This document shows, piece after piece, positions 54,839 to 64,000 of a DNA stretch of 64,000 bases. Positions within the stretch are counted from its first letter, which is position 1; each line of letters starts with the position of its first letter. This DNA comes from Legionella birminghamensis (GTDB lineage Bacteria; Pseudomonadota; Gammaproteobacteria; Legionellales; Legionellaceae), in assembly GCF_900452515.1 (NCBI RefSeq), contig NZ_UGNW01000001.1, forward strand, positions 1,736,001 to 1,800,000, given 5' to 3'. The notes beneath the pieces were generated by a model. That model worked only from the letters and a program-made list of their open reading frames with translations, made no database searches and was not told where the DNA came from. Position numbers and translations under genes: made by a program.

Positions 54839-55062
54839 TCAGAAGCATCCTTCAACATTTGTGCAAATAAATTTAAGGTTTTACGGGCTTCTTGTTCATC
54901 TAATCGTGTTAAAGCATATCCTACATGAATAATGACGTAATCGCCCTCAGCGACCTCATCTAATAATACAGTTGAGATATCTTTTGTGATGCCGCCTATA
55001 TTGATGATGGCTCTGTCATTTTCAAGAAGCTGGGTAATTTGAGCGGGTAAAGCTAAACACAT
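54835..55062 (-). CDS. hypC: Hydrogenase maturation chaperone HypC/HupF
   Basis: 75-residue chaperone that carries the iron complex between HypD and the large subunit. The essential N-terminal MCLALPAQI, with Cys2, is present, followed by the OB-fold strands (AIINIGGITKDISTVLL, GDYVIIHVGYAL). It lies 3 bases downstream of hypF and overlaps hypD. Confidence 0.95.
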   Translation of the reverse strand: MCLALPAQITQLLENDRAIINIGGITKDISTVLLDEVAEGDYVIIHVGYALTRLDEQEARKTLNLFAQMLKDASE

Positions 55063-55065
55063 AGA

Positions 55066-57297
55066 CTATCCTTGCAGTATTCCAGTAATCCATGCTTGTC
55101 CGAGGGAAATTCCGCCATCATTGGGCGGAAGACTTCTCGGTAAAAAGGGTTTGATACCGGACTCAATTAATGCCTTAGTTAATCCTTCTGCCAATATTTG
55201 ATTCAAAAAGCAACCGCCGCTCAATACTACCATATCAATCCTCTGTTCTCGACACATATCCTTAATCCATTCGCTAAGGCCAGCAATAAGAGTTCCGTGA
55301 AACAGATTAGCGCCTTTAATGGGGTCTGCGAGCTCTGATAGCACTTCTAACAAGGGCAGCAGGTCAAAATTATTCTCTTGTATCCGCCATCCCTTAGGGA
55401 GTATTAGCAATTCTGTGACTAAACTTTCTAATTGCATTGCTGCCTGCCCTTCATATTGGGACATCAATTGAATCCCTAATAAAGCACTTGCAGCATCAAA
55501 TAAACGCCCACAGCTACTCGTGCTGGGACAGATTATTTCTTTATCCAGAAGCTGATGCATCGCCGATGCTTGAGTAAAACCTGAAAATCGTTTACTGATG
55601 TCATTGCCGCGGCCTAATCGATGTAAAACACTTGCTGCCATTCTCCAAGGTTCTCGTGCTACGATTTCCCCTCCAGGCTGTAAAAAAGGATAAAACGATC
55701 CAAGCCGTTCAAAAGCAGCATTTTCTAATAACAAAAGCTCCCCACCCCAAGCTTCGCCATTTGCACCATACCCATATCCATCCAGGGCCAAACCTAAAAC
55801 CTGCTTCTTGATACCATGCTCTGCGGCAACCGAAGCCAAATGGGCATGGTGATGCTGTATTGCAAAGGCAGGTACACCATAGTCTTCAGCAAATCGAGTG
55901 GTGTAAAAATCAGGATGCAAATCATGGGCAATTCGTTCAGGTTCAACATCCAAAAAGTCTAATAAATGAGTTAATGATTCATGAAAGAAATCAATGGTCG
56001 CTTTATTAGTTAAACTGCCAATATGCTGTGAAACAAATGCTTCATCACCGCGAGTAATACAAAAGGTATTTTTAAGATGTCCACCAACGGCCAGGGTTGG
56101 TGGAATACTATAAGGCAGTTGAATTGGCGCAGGCACAAATCCACGAGAGCGCCGGATAAACATCGGTGCATCATTGACAATACGCAGGACAGAATCATCT
56201 TCACGGGCGATAATTAGACGATTATAGGACACAATTTTATCCGCTATACTTTTAAGCTCACAATCTGCCCTATAATCATCAATAATGATCGGCTCGCCTC
56301 CTGGATTGGCGCTGGTAACCACTAAAACTGTTGATTGAAATTCATCCAACCAGCCGCAACCATTTAGATTTCCAGCAAAAGCATTAAAAAGTAAATAATG
56401 TAATGGCGTATAAGGAAGCATTATTCCAAGATGGTTTAAACCAGGCGCTATTTTTTCTATACCCCCCAAGCCTTCCTTTTTTCTCAGCAATACTATTGGG
56501 CGTGCAGCCCCTTCTAATAAGATTTGAGCTTGTTTACTGATTTCAACAATTGGCTCGGCACTTTTGCTATTAGCCACCATCAGCGCCAATGGTTTTGTTT
56601 CACGATTTTTTCTTTCCCGAAGTTTTAGCAGGGTTTTCTCGTTTTTTGCATCGCAAATAAGCTGATATCCACCCAATCCTTTTAAAGCGATAATTTCCCC
56701 TTGCAAAATGCACTCTGCAATGTCTTCAATGGATAGTGAAAGTTGAGGGCCGCAATTCACGCATGCAGTAGGTTGAGCATGATAACGTCGATTCTCAGGG
56801 TTTGTATAATCTGTATAACAATCCTGGCAAAAAGGGAAAGGCTCCATGGAGGTATGGCAACGATCATAAGGAAGCGTTTGCGTGATTGAGAATCTAGGGC
56901 CACACTGGGTACAATTTAAAAAGGGATATCGAAAGTAGCGACTTTGAGGGTCAAAAAGATCCTGCAAACATTCTGAGCAAATACAGGTGTCCGGGGAAAT
57001 AATAGTATTCGCTTTACCGTTCTCACTTTCAATAATTTCAAAAAAGGTTTCATTTATTTTTAAAGGAATAATCTTTTGCTGAATGGTATTCACTTTGGCC
57101 AGTGGCGGTAAATTTTCTTTTAAATGGGCTTCAAATTCACAAGCCAAGGCCCCTTGAACTTCAATCAAAACACCCGAAGCATTATTCTGTATCCATCCAG
57201 TTAAGCGAAGCCGTTTGGCCACTCGAAAAACACAGGGTCTAAAGCCAACTCCCTGGACCTGTCCCTGAATGATAAGCTGTAATCGTTCCACTTCCAT
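55066..57297 (-). CDS. hypF: Carbamoyltransferase HypF
   Basis: 743-residue enzyme making the CN precursor from carbamoyl phosphate. Domains in order: acylphosphatase (VQGVGFRPCVFRVAKRL, 13-29), two CxxC-x-CxxC zinc fingers (CICSECLQDLF...NCTQCGP; CQDCYTDY...CVNCGP, 105-185), YrdC-like (GEIIALKGLGGYQLICDA, 200-375), and Kae1-like (AIQHHHAHLASVAAEHG to the end, with VVLSGGCFLNQIL). Length is normal. It lies between hypB and hypC. Confidence 0.96.
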   Translation of the reverse strand: MEVERLQLIIQGQVQGVGFRPCVFRVAKRLRLTGWIQNNASGVLIEVQGALACEFEAHLKENLPPLAKVNTIQQKIIPLKINETFFEIIESENGKANTIISPDTCICSECLQDLFDPQSRYFRYPFLNCTQCGPRFSITQTLPYDRCHTSMEPFPFCQDCYTDYTNPENRRYHAQPTACVNCGPQLSLSIEDIAECILQGEIIALKGLGGYQLICDAKNEKTLLKLRERKNRETKPLALMVANSKSAEPIVEISKQAQILLEGAARPIVLLRKKEGLGGIEKIAPGLNHLGIMLPYTPLHYLLFNAFAGNLNGCGWLDEFQSTVLVVTSANPGGEPIIIDDYRADCELKSIADKIVSYNRLIIAREDDSVLRIVNDAPMFIRRSRGFVPAPIQLPYSIPPTLAVGGHLKNTFCITRGDEAFVSQHIGSLTNKATIDFFHESLTHLLDFLDVEPERIAHDLHPDFYTTRFAEDYGVPAFAIQHHHAHLASVAAEHGIKKQVLGLALDGYGYGANGEAWGGELLLLENAAFERLGSFYPFLQPGGEIVAREPWRMAASVLHRLGRGNDISKRFSGFTQASAMHQLLDKEIICPSTSSCGRLFDAASALLGIQLMSQYEGQAAMQLESLVTELLILPKGWRIQENNFDLLPLLEVLSELADPIKGANLFHGTLIAGLSEWIKDMCREQRIDMVVLSGGCFLNQILAEGLTKALIESGIKPFLPRSLPPNDGGISLGQAWITGILQG

Positions 57298-57338
57298 TTA
57301 GAGCCCCAAAAGAAATAATATGCCCATTTGGAGATTCC

Positions 57339-58067
57339 CTACATCAGCTTTTGTTTCAACCAGTTGTACCAGTCATTCAAACCATGATTATTAACCGTTG
57401 AAAGAGTTAACATTTCAATATTGGGTTTAATCTGGCGCGCATATTCCATGCATTTACTTAAATCAAAATCTACGTAAGGGAGTAAATCTGCTTTAGTAAT
57501 TAGCATTAAATCAGCGCAGCGAAACATATCAGGATATTTAAGCGGTTTGTTATCCCCTTCACTAACTGACAGGATGACCACCTTAAATTGTTCGCCTAAA
57601 TCAAATAATGCAGGACAAACAAGATTTCCTATATTTTCAATAAATAATAATGATTTTTGCTTTAAAGAAAGCGCTTCTAAGGCATGACCAACCATATGTG
57701 CATCCAGGTGACAGACTTTACCAGTATTTATCTGTATGGCACGGCCGCCACTTGATTTAATTAACTCTGCATCGTAATTCGTTTGTTGATCACCGACAAC
57801 AACAGCTATATCCATTTCATGTTTTAAATCTAAAATTGTTTTTGCCAGAAGAGTTGTTTTACCCGAGCCCGGGCTTGACATGATATTTAATGCCAAAATA
57901 TCTTTATTTGATAAATAGCGTTTATTCTGAAGAGCAAACTGCTGATTCTTGGCTAAAATATTTTGTTCAATATGGATCAGATGTTCATCATGCGAATGAT
58001 GGCCGTGTTCATGCTTATGATGTTCAATCTCATTAATCTCTTCGGTACAACCGCATATTCCGCACAT
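57339..58067 (-). CDS. hypB: Hydrogenase nickel incorporation GTPase HypB
   Basis: 242-residue nickel-inserting GTPase. N-terminal MCGICGC is the high-affinity nickel site; a His-rich stretch (HHKHEHGHHSHDEHLIH, residues 16-32) can store nickel. The P-loop is MSSPGSGKTTLLAKT, with CHLDAHMV for the dimer metal site and LITKADLLPY as the guanine-specificity NKxD-type motif. It overlaps hypA by one base (TAATG). Confidence 0.96.
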   Translation of the reverse strand: MCGICGCTEEINEIEHHKHEHGHHSHDEHLIHIEQNILAKNQQFALQNKRYLSNKDILALNIMSSPGSGKTTLLAKTILDLKHEMDIAVVVGDQQTNYDAELIKSSGGRAIQINTGKVCHLDAHMVGHALEALSLKQKSLLFIENIGNLVCPALFDLGEQFKVVILSVSEGDNKPLKYPDMFRCADLMLITKADLLPYVDFDLSKCMEYARQIKPNIEMLTLSTVNNHGLNDWYNWLKQKLM

Positions 58068-58408
58068 TATTCAACCACCATTGATTTAACCCGTAATTCT
58101 TCACCCTGAGTGACCCTTAATGAATGACTGCCGCAGGCTTGGCACTCATCATAATACTGTCGCAGAGGCACCTTTTTTTGGCAAGACTCGCATAATGCTT
58201 CTCCAGGGATATCAACGATGTGAAGTTCGGCATTTTCAGCCACAGTTCCCTCGGTAATGACATTAAAACTAAAAAATAAAGCGTCTTTTTCAACTGCAGC
58301 CAATTGGCCAAGCTCTATAACCACTTTTTTTACGCGAGTACAATTTTTTTTAATCGCATTCTGCTCAATAATTTCGAGAATACTCTTACATAACCATAAT
58401 TCATGCAT
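58067..58408 (-). CDS. hypA: Hydrogenase nickel metallochaperone HypA
   Basis: 113-residue nickel chaperone. MHEL at the N-terminus is the nickel-binding start (Met1, His2, Glu3), so the ATG at 58406-58408 is correct and the upstream extension is not. A zinc ribbon of two CxxC pairs (ALCESCQKKV, ECQACGSHSL) follows. It overlaps the nickel transporter gene by 8 bases and hypB by one. Confidence 0.95.
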   Translation of the reverse strand: MHELWLCKSILEIIEQNAIKKNCTRVKKVVIELGQLAAVEKDALFFSFNVITEGTVAENAELHIVDIPGEALCESCQKKVPLRQYYDECQACGSHSLRVTQGEELRVKSMVVE

Positions 58409-59087
58409 AATTAAACATTTTGAAACAATTAATAATACCAATGATTAGGCTGAATGACGCAATCATTAGGCCTGCAATACGCGAGAATAAAAAAGATACC
58501 CTATCAGCGCGTTGGATCAAAATTGAAACAAACAGTCCATTTAATCCATCTGACATCATCATTCCTAACATAAAAACAACACCCAATACTACTGAAAATA
58601 AACACCCTGCTAAAGCACTGGCCGAAAGTGAAAATAATACAACCTGGCTAACTGTATCAAAAGATAAGGCAAAGAGTACCCCAATAAATATTATACAAAC
58701 AGGATTAAAATTTTTATGGATTAACTTTCCTGATAAATAACTTTTAAAACTGGTTGGCAGGCTCTTTTTTGATGGGTGCTGAACGATATTCCAAAGGTTC
58801 GATAATCCAAATAGGAAAAGAAAAGAGATAGAAATAATATCCCCAACCCAATTCAACCATTCTGGAACAGCTGATGGCTTAAGCCCGCTACCTATGATTA
58901 AACTAATTAATATCACTACCAAACCATGCCCCAGTGAAAATAAAAAACCTATGATTCTGGATAAGTATCGATTATCACTAACAGTTCTTGTTATGGAATC
59001 AATAGTTGCCAGATGATCCAAATCAAAACCATGACGTATGCCTAAGAGAAAGGCAATTACAATTAAAAACCATCCAGAATCTTTCAT
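58401..59087 (-). CDS. Nickel/cobalt permease, NiCoT family
   Basis: 228-residue inner membrane transporter with about 7-8 hydrophobic segments. The NiCoT signature is recognisable: LLGIRHGFDLDHLATIDSITR (HxxxxDH in helix II), FLFSLGHGLVV, VLFALSFDTVSQ and VFMLGMMMSDGLNG. It supplies Ni2+ for HypA/HypB. It is shorter than E. coli-type or Cupriavidus HoxN (about 350 aa). AAAGGA lies 9 bases before the ATG at 59087. Confidence 0.88.
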   Translation of the reverse strand: MKDSGWFLIVIAFLLGIRHGFDLDHLATIDSITRTVSDNRYLSRIIGFLFSLGHGLVVILISLIIGSGLKPSAVPEWLNWVGDIISISFLFLFGLSNLWNIVQHPSKKSLPTSFKSYLSGKLIHKNFNPVCIIFIGVLFALSFDTVSQVVLFSLSASALAGCLFSVVLGVVFMLGMMMSDGLNGLFVSILIQRADRVSFLFSRIAGLMIASFSLIIGIINCFKMFNYA

Positions 59088-59144
59088 AACCAACTATCCT
59101 TTAGTTCAATGTCATCCACCATCTCATTAAATGTACCAGGCATA

Positions 59145-61880
59145 TTACAATGAATCTGAATTGAAATGGTTTTTCCGACTAATAAGTAATCGAATCTGCT
59201 TTTCAATTTCAATAACTGCAAAAAATAGAATACCCGTGATGACTATAAGCAATCCTTCTGTAAAAGGGATTGATTCTGTAATAAATACTTGCTGAAAGAA
59301 AGGCAGATAAGTAATGGTAAATTGCGCTACAGTAATGATTATTACAGCTAGCCAGATTACTTTGGTGCCTTTAACAGCTCTCCAGGTTATTGAAGTACCA
59401 TACATATTTCGAATGAAAAACAAATGAAAAATTTCCATAACCACCAAGGTATTAAGCGCAATGGTCTGAGCAAGAACTTCTGAATAACCGCGTTCTAGTG
59501 CATGGAAATAAAGTCCAAATACGCCACACAGAAAAAGAATAGAAACAAGAATAATATGCCAAACCAGAACACTGCTGAGAAGCGGTTCATCCCGGGAGCG
59601 TGGGAGGCGTTGCATCGTAGTTTCTTCTGTTGGCTCAAAGGCTAAAGTAAGGCCCAGAGTAATAGCAGTAATCAGGTTAATCCATAAAATCTGAATAGGC
59701 GTTACCGGTAAACTCATCCCGAACAGTAAAGCGACAATGATGGTCATTGCTTCACCTGCATTGGTGGGTAAAGTCCAGCTGATGACTTTTTTTAAATTAT
59801 CATAGACTGTCCGACCCTCACGAACTGCAGCGACTATAGACGCAAAGTTATCATCCGCCAATATTAACTCAGCAGCTTCCTTCGCTACCTCACTGCCTTT
59901 TCTACCCATTGCTATGCCCGCATCGGCTCGTTTTAAAGCTGGCGCATCATTCACTCCATCACCGGTCATGGCAACTGTCATTCCATGGGATTGTAAGGCC
60001 ATAACCAATCTTAATTTATGCTCAGGGCTTGTGCGGGCATATACGTCCGTTGTTAATACTGTGTTGGCAAGTTCCTCGTCATTCATGTGATCCAAATCGT
60101 TACCGGTCAGCACTTTATTTGGATTTTTAAGCCCAATTTGCTGGGCTATGGCAATAGAAGTACGCGCATGATCCCCTGTGATCATCTTGACAGCAATACC
60201 GGCTTTATAGCATTGATTAATTGCAGCAATTGCTTCTGGGCGCGGCGGATCAATCAGACCCACCATCCCAAGCAAAATCAACTCATTCTCCACATCGGAA
60301 AATTCAAGTACTGTATGTTCTGGATTTATTGGTTTCATAGCTAAAGCCAATACTCGCTGTCCCTTGGCAGCGATCTGCTCTATTTGATGGTGCCAGTAGA
60401 CTTTATTTATAGGCTCCACTCTACCGTCTTCTGTTTTTTGTTTCTCACAATGACTGAGAATCTGTTCAGGGGCTCCTTTAATAAAAATAAAGGCTTGCTT
60501 TAAATGATTATGATGAAGTGTCGCCATAAAGCGGTATTTGGAATCAAAAGGAATCACATCAGTACGCATCCAGGTATTTCGCTCTTCCAAAAGGACTGGA
60601 TTTATTTTTCCGGCCAAGCTCAATAAAGCGCCTTCCATAGGGTCACCTTCTACTCGCCAATTTCCTTCATGCTCATGAAGTGCCGCATCATTACAGTGAA
60701 TGGCTGCTCTGGCGAGTTCTGTTAATAAAGGGTACTGATGGTTATTAATGTTTTTTTTATTTAATTGAATGCTGCCTTTCGGCTCATATCCTGTGCCGTC
60801 TAATGTAAATTCATGTTCGGTTGTGACAACCGATGAGACTATCATTTCATTCAGGGTGAGTGTACCGGTTTTATCTGTACAAATAACTGATACTGAACCT
60901 AAGGTTTCAATAGCAGGTAAACGACGTATAATCGCATTTCGACGGGCCATAGCCTGTACGCCAATGGCAAGTGTAATGGAAAGAACTGCAGGGAGACCTT
61001 CCGGGATGGCGGCCACAGATAAGCCCACAATAATCATGAACAGTTCGCCAAACTGATGGTGCTGAACAAAATAACCATAGGCAAGCAGCAATGCAGCAAT
61101 CAGTAAAATCAGCGTAGTAAGCCATCGGGCAAATAACCCCATCTGCACTATCAAGGGCGTAGTTAACATGTGTACAGTCAATAACATACCGCTGATGCGC
61201 CCAATTTGAGTTGTCTCACTGGTTGCAACTACAATGCCCCTGCCTTGGCCATTAGTCACCAGGGTACCACTAAATGCCATGCACGAGCGATCCCCAAGAG
61301 GAGCATTCGTATTCACTGATGTGGTCTGTTTCTCCACAGGAACTGATTCACCAGTAAGCAGAGCTTCTTGAACAGTGAGGCCATGGGTTTTAAATAAGCG
61401 TACATCAGCAGGAACCTTGTCCCCCGCTTCTAACAAAACGACATCACCAGGTACCAGTTCTTCTCCGGGTATACAATAACGCTCCCCATTCCGAAGCACG
61501 GTTGCAATTGGAGTGAGCATTTGGCGAAGTGCGGCCAGAGCTTGTTCAGCCTTACCTTCCTGTATAAATCCAATCAGTGCATTGATAATGACTACCGCTA
61601 AAATCACTATGGTATCAATCACGTGATCCAATAGGGCAGTAATCACCGCAGCACCGAGTAACACATAAATCAGAACGTTATGAAACTGCAAAAAAAATCG
61701 AAGCAGCGCACTGTGCCTGGGAGGCTCTGGCAGCCGATTATAACCGAAGGTTTTCAGTCGTGATTGAGCCTCATCCTGAGTTAGACCGGTCAAGGAACTT
61801 TTTAAAACAGCAACTACTCTTTTTATAGGTTGGTCATGCCAGGTTTGTGATGGATCCTTAATTATTGAATTCGAAGTCAT
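59145..61880 (-). CDS. P-type cation-transporting ATPase (P2 type)
   Basis: 911-residue P-type ATPase. Motifs in order: actuator LLTGESVPVEKQ, transmembrane AAIPEGLPAVLSITLA (the PEGL form of calcium/P2 pumps), phosphorylation site CTDKTGTLTLNEM, nucleotide site FIKGAPEQIL, and hinge TGDGVNDAPALKRADAGIAMG. An N-terminal cation-ATPase domain and ten membrane segments are visible. GGGAG stands just before the ATG at 61880. It is 57 bases upstream of the nickel permease on the same strand; calcium or another divalent ion is likely, and nickel cannot be excluded. Confidence 0.9.
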   Translation of the reverse strand: MTSNSIIKDPSQTWHDQPIKRVVAVLKSSLTGLTQDEAQSRLKTFGYNRLPEPPRHSALLRFFLQFHNVLIYVLLGAAVITALLDHVIDTIVILAVVIINALIGFIQEGKAEQALAALRQMLTPIATVLRNGERYCIPGEELVPGDVVLLEAGDKVPADVRLFKTHGLTVQEALLTGESVPVEKQTTSVNTNAPLGDRSCMAFSGTLVTNGQGRGIVVATSETTQIGRISGMLLTVHMLTTPLIVQMGLFARWLTTLILLIAALLLAYGYFVQHHQFGELFMIIVGLSVAAIPEGLPAVLSITLAIGVQAMARRNAIIRRLPAIETLGSVSVICTDKTGTLTLNEMIVSSVVTTEHEFTLDGTGYEPKGSIQLNKKNINNHQYPLLTELARAAIHCNDAALHEHEGNWRVEGDPMEGALLSLAGKINPVLLEERNTWMRTDVIPFDSKYRFMATLHHNHLKQAFIFIKGAPEQILSHCEKQKTEDGRVEPINKVYWHHQIEQIAAKGQRVLALAMKPINPEHTVLEFSDVENELILLGMVGLIDPPRPEAIAAINQCYKAGIAVKMITGDHARTSIAIAQQIGLKNPNKVLTGNDLDHMNDEELANTVLTTDVYARTSPEHKLRLVMALQSHGMTVAMTGDGVNDAPALKRADAGIAMGRKGSEVAKEAAELILADDNFASIVAAVREGRTVYDNLKKVISWTLPTNAGEAMTIIVALLFGMSLPVTPIQILWINLITAITLGLTLAFEPTEETTMQRLPRSRDEPLLSSVLVWHIILVSILFLCGVFGLYFHALERGYSEVLAQTIALNTLVVMEIFHLFFIRNMYGTSITWRAVKGTKVIWLAVIIITVAQFTITYLPFFQQVFITESIPFTEGLLIVITGILFFAVIEIEKQIRLLISRKNHFNSDSL

Positions 61881-61953
61881 GATTCTCCCTATCATAATTT
61901 ATAGGCCCTCACCGGCAAAATAGAACCATTAGGCCGCTCTCTAAGCGATTAAT

Positions 61954-63687
61954 TTAATCTAAAGGACTCAACACTTCTGCTATCAATTGCAAACGAGAGC
62001 GCCTCTGAAAAACATTAACATCGAGCTTATAAGCCATATGAAGCTTTCGTAAACGGTGATTGGGCCATTGATTCAAATCGACATTGAATGCAATTGCATC
62101 AATCGTTTCACCGCCCTGCTCATGTATCAGGCTAAGCTTAAGGTGGTTTTTTCCCACCAGCCGCTGCTCGATAATTTCAAAAACATCATCAAAACAGGGC
62201 TCGGGAAATTGCTGTCCCCAAGGCCCTGCCTGCTGCAGCATTAAGGCTGTTTCCAAATGTAGCTCAGAGGATGACAGCGAACCATCGGTTAATAAAACGC
62301 CTTCCGGATCCAGCACATGGACATGCCTGGCGACTTCTTCGATAAACACTTTTTGAAAATCAGAGAATGCGCCGGGATGCAAACTTAATCCGGCTGCCAT
62401 TGCATGCCCCCCAAACCGGTTGATAAGACCCGGATAATGAGTATCTATTTCAGCGAGTACATCACGAATATTCAGACCCGTAACCGAACGTGCCGAGCCC
62501 TTCATTTCAGTTTCGCTAACCACAGCAAAAGCAATAACCGGGCGATGAAAACGATCTTTTAACCGCCCTGCCAGAATGCCAATCACTCCCTGATGCCAGT
62601 TTTCATCCATCAGACACAAAGCGGGAGGAAGATGAACGCTCTGATCCATTTTTCTAGTCATCTGATTGACTACCGCCAAAGCCTGCTCTTTCATTTCGGC
62701 TTCAATCTGGCGTCGCTCCTGATTAAGTTCATCCAGCTGGGCAGCATAATTTCTGGCTCTGTTCATGTCCTCACACAACAGGCATTCAATCCCCAGGGAC
62801 ATATCGTCAAGCCGGCCAGCAGCATTCAAACGCGGTGCCACAGAAAACCCCATGTCCGATTCGCGGATATTTTCCGTGCTCTTGCCTGCCGCTTCCAGCA
62901 AGGCACGAATACCAGGCCGGCAATGGCCTTGACGGATACGGGCAAGACCCTGGCTAACCATAATTCGATTGTTTTGATCCAGGGAAACCACATCCGCTAC
63001 TGTGCCCAAGGCCACCAGATCAAGAAATTGTGCCATGTTAGGGGCCTCTATACCCTGCTCAGTAAACCAATTGGAATTAACCAATTGCCTTCTTAAAGCG
63101 AGCATTACATAGAAGATAACGCCGACGCCTGCCATTGATTTACTGCTGAACTGATCGCCAGACTGGTTAGGATTCACAATCGCACAGGCCTTGGGTAGTT
63201 GCTCGCCTGGCAAATGATGATCTGTAATTAAAACATCGATTCCAGCCTGATTGGCCGCCTCGACACCGTCAATGCTGGCGATCCCGTTATCAACGGTAAT
63301 CAATAAATCGGGGGCTCGCTGTCTGGCAACTTCAACAATTGCGGGAGTTAAGCCATAGCCAAACTCAAAGCGATTGGGCACCAGGTAATCAACATGGGAC
63401 GCCCCCATTGTTTTTAATGCGGATATGGCAACCGCAGTGGATGTTGCGCCATCCGCATCAAAATCACCAATCACTAATATTCTCTGCTTGTGCCTGAGTG
63501 CTTTTTCCAGACGATCACTGGCTTTATCAATGCCGCTTAATTGATTATAGGGAAGCAGTGATTGCAATCGCTTGTCCAGTTGGCTCTCATCCTGAATGCC
63601 TCTGGCTGTATATATTCGCTGTAACAGCTTGGGTATTGCTGTTAGGGATGAAGGTATTTCAGCAATCGCTCTTCTTTTTATTTGCAT
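61954..63687 (-). CDS. recJ: Single-stranded-DNA-specific exonuclease RecJ
   Basis: 577-residue 5'-3' exonuclease of the DHH family for recombination and mismatch repair. VIGDFDADGATSTAVAI (motif I), TVDNGIASIDGV, ITDHHLPGEQLP (motif III DHH), and APRLNAAGRLDDMSLGIECLL mark the core; RFGGHAMAAGLSL belongs to the DHHA1 domain. Length matches E. coli RecJ. Its start overlaps the upstream gene by 29 bases. Confidence 0.96.
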   Translation of the reverse strand: MQIKRRAIAEIPSSLTAIPKLLQRIYTARGIQDESQLDKRLQSLLPYNQLSGIDKASDRLEKALRHKQRILVIGDFDADGATSTAVAISALKTMGASHVDYLVPNRFEFGYGLTPAIVEVARQRAPDLLITVDNGIASIDGVEAANQAGIDVLITDHHLPGEQLPKACAIVNPNQSGDQFSSKSMAGVGVIFYVMLALRRQLVNSNWFTEQGIEAPNMAQFLDLVALGTVADVVSLDQNNRIMVSQGLARIRQGHCRPGIRALLEAAGKSTENIRESDMGFSVAPRLNAAGRLDDMSLGIECLLCEDMNRARNYAAQLDELNQERRQIEAEMKEQALAVVNQMTRKMDQSVHLPPALCLMDENWHQGVIGILAGRLKDRFHRPVIAFAVVSETEMKGSARSVTGLNIRDVLAEIDTHYPGLINRFGGHAMAAGLSLHPGAFSDFQKVFIEEVARHVHVLDPEGVLLTDGSLSSSELHLETALMLQQAGPWGQQFPEPCFDDVFEIIEQRLVGKNHLKLSLIHEQGGETIDAIAFNVDLNQWPNHRLRKLHMAYKLDVNVFQRRSRLQLIAEVLSPLD

Positions 63688-64000
63688 GAATCAGGGATCT
63701 CCACAGTCGAATCAATCGATTTTGTTTTGGTATCTGGCAGGCAATATTATTCCAGTAACATTGAACTGCCAAACCTTTATTTTTTGCCTTATCGAGAAGT
63801 GCTGCCAACCATTGTGGATTTTGTAAACAAATAACGGTGTTTTTATTCAGCTTGTCAGTCGATTCAAGCGCTTGTATAAACCCTGGAAATGCCTCAATCA
63901 AGCGCTTATCGTCTGTTAAAATTTGTCTTTTTGCTGAAAAATGAAACTCCCCTTCGCCATGGAACCATAAGCCATTCGCGTTAAAACCATCTTTCAGGCT
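63659..64000 (-). CDS. C-terminal part of an unidentified gene (runs off the window)
   Basis: The frame is open from the window edge to a TGA at 63659-63661, giving 113 codons and no start. Readable parts are GLWFHGEGEFHFSAKRQILT and NTVICLQNPQWLAALLDKAK. In several gammaproteobacteria the gene before recJ encodes an RpfE-type/phosphoglycerate-mutase-like regulatory protein, which could fit, but the motifs of that family lie outside the window. It overlaps recJ, so coupled translation is likely. Confidence 0.6.
   Translation of the reverse strand, partial: SLKDGFNANGLWFHGEGEFHFSAKRQILTDDKRLIEAFPGFIQALESTDKLNKNTVICLQNPQWLAALLDKAKNKGLAVQCYWNNIACQIPKQNRLIRLWRSLIHANKKKSDC

Noticed and set aside
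1-64000. CRISPR array, rRNA or tRNA genes
   Set aside because: No regular direct-repeat and spacer pattern, no rRNA signature and no cloverleaf with a CCA-like end were seen in the gaps; an RNA-model scan would be needed to exclude diverged ncRNAs.

Overview
The window looks like a chromosomal segment of a Legionella-type gammaproteobacterium. It is AT-rich (about 40% G+C by eye, not computed). It combines conserved gammaproteobacterial housekeeping blocks (plsX-rpmF-yceD, mnmA-erpA, mnmC, secA-mutT, pcnB-folK, recJ) with a dense run of eukaryote-like genes (ankyrin, Fic, U-box, F-box-like, leucine-rich repeat) of the kind Legionella uses as Dot/Icm type IV effectors. Species cannot be named from sequence alone.

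Layout. 1-17.8 kb is core metabolism: fatty acid/ribosome genes, thiouridylase and A-type Fe-S carrier, an L,D-transpeptidase, a prpB-prpC-prpD methylcitrate operon, PhzF and MnmC, a POT-type transporter, pta-ackA, and hemL. A dispersed palindrome (CCCGCGG, six-base spacer, CCGCGGG) lies in five spacers here and forms the end of one gene. 17.9-27.6 kb holds rubredoxin, transaldolase, a TerC protein, pcnB (probable AUU start) and folK, an orphan DNA methyltransferase, a universal stress protein, mutT and secA. 27.7-43.9 kb is an accessory, effector-rich block: a GDSL lipase, an alpha/beta hydrolase, an ankyrin protein, an intact IS256-family insertion sequence with a 9-bp target duplication, a HAD-like protein, an AnkX-like Fic/ankyrin gene cut in two by a single in-frame TAG, two LuxR-type regulators, a 40-codon F-box ORF, an LRR protein and a U-box/ankyrin/coiled-coil protein. 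Gene remnants are common there. 44-47.2 kb carries a membrane-anchored class III cyclase, dusA with a coupled secreted peptide, and a hydrolase.

47.7-61.9 kb is a one-direction hydrogenase locus. It runs P-type ATPase, nickel transporter, hypA-hypB-hypF-hypC-hypD-hypE, then the four subunits of a group 3b-like NAD(P)-linked [NiFe] hydrogenase (beta, gamma, delta, alpha), then its maturation protease. Genes overlap or nearly touch, so nickel import, cofactor assembly, structural subunits and C-terminal processing are probably co-expressed. The window ends with recJ and the 3' end of a further gene.

The items most worth a second look are the amber-split Fic/ankyrin gene, the U-box/ankyrin protein and its coupled upstream remnant, the orphan methyltransferase, the three DnaA boxes beside a previously unlisted small ORF, the free-standing F-box ORF, and the AUU start of pcnB.
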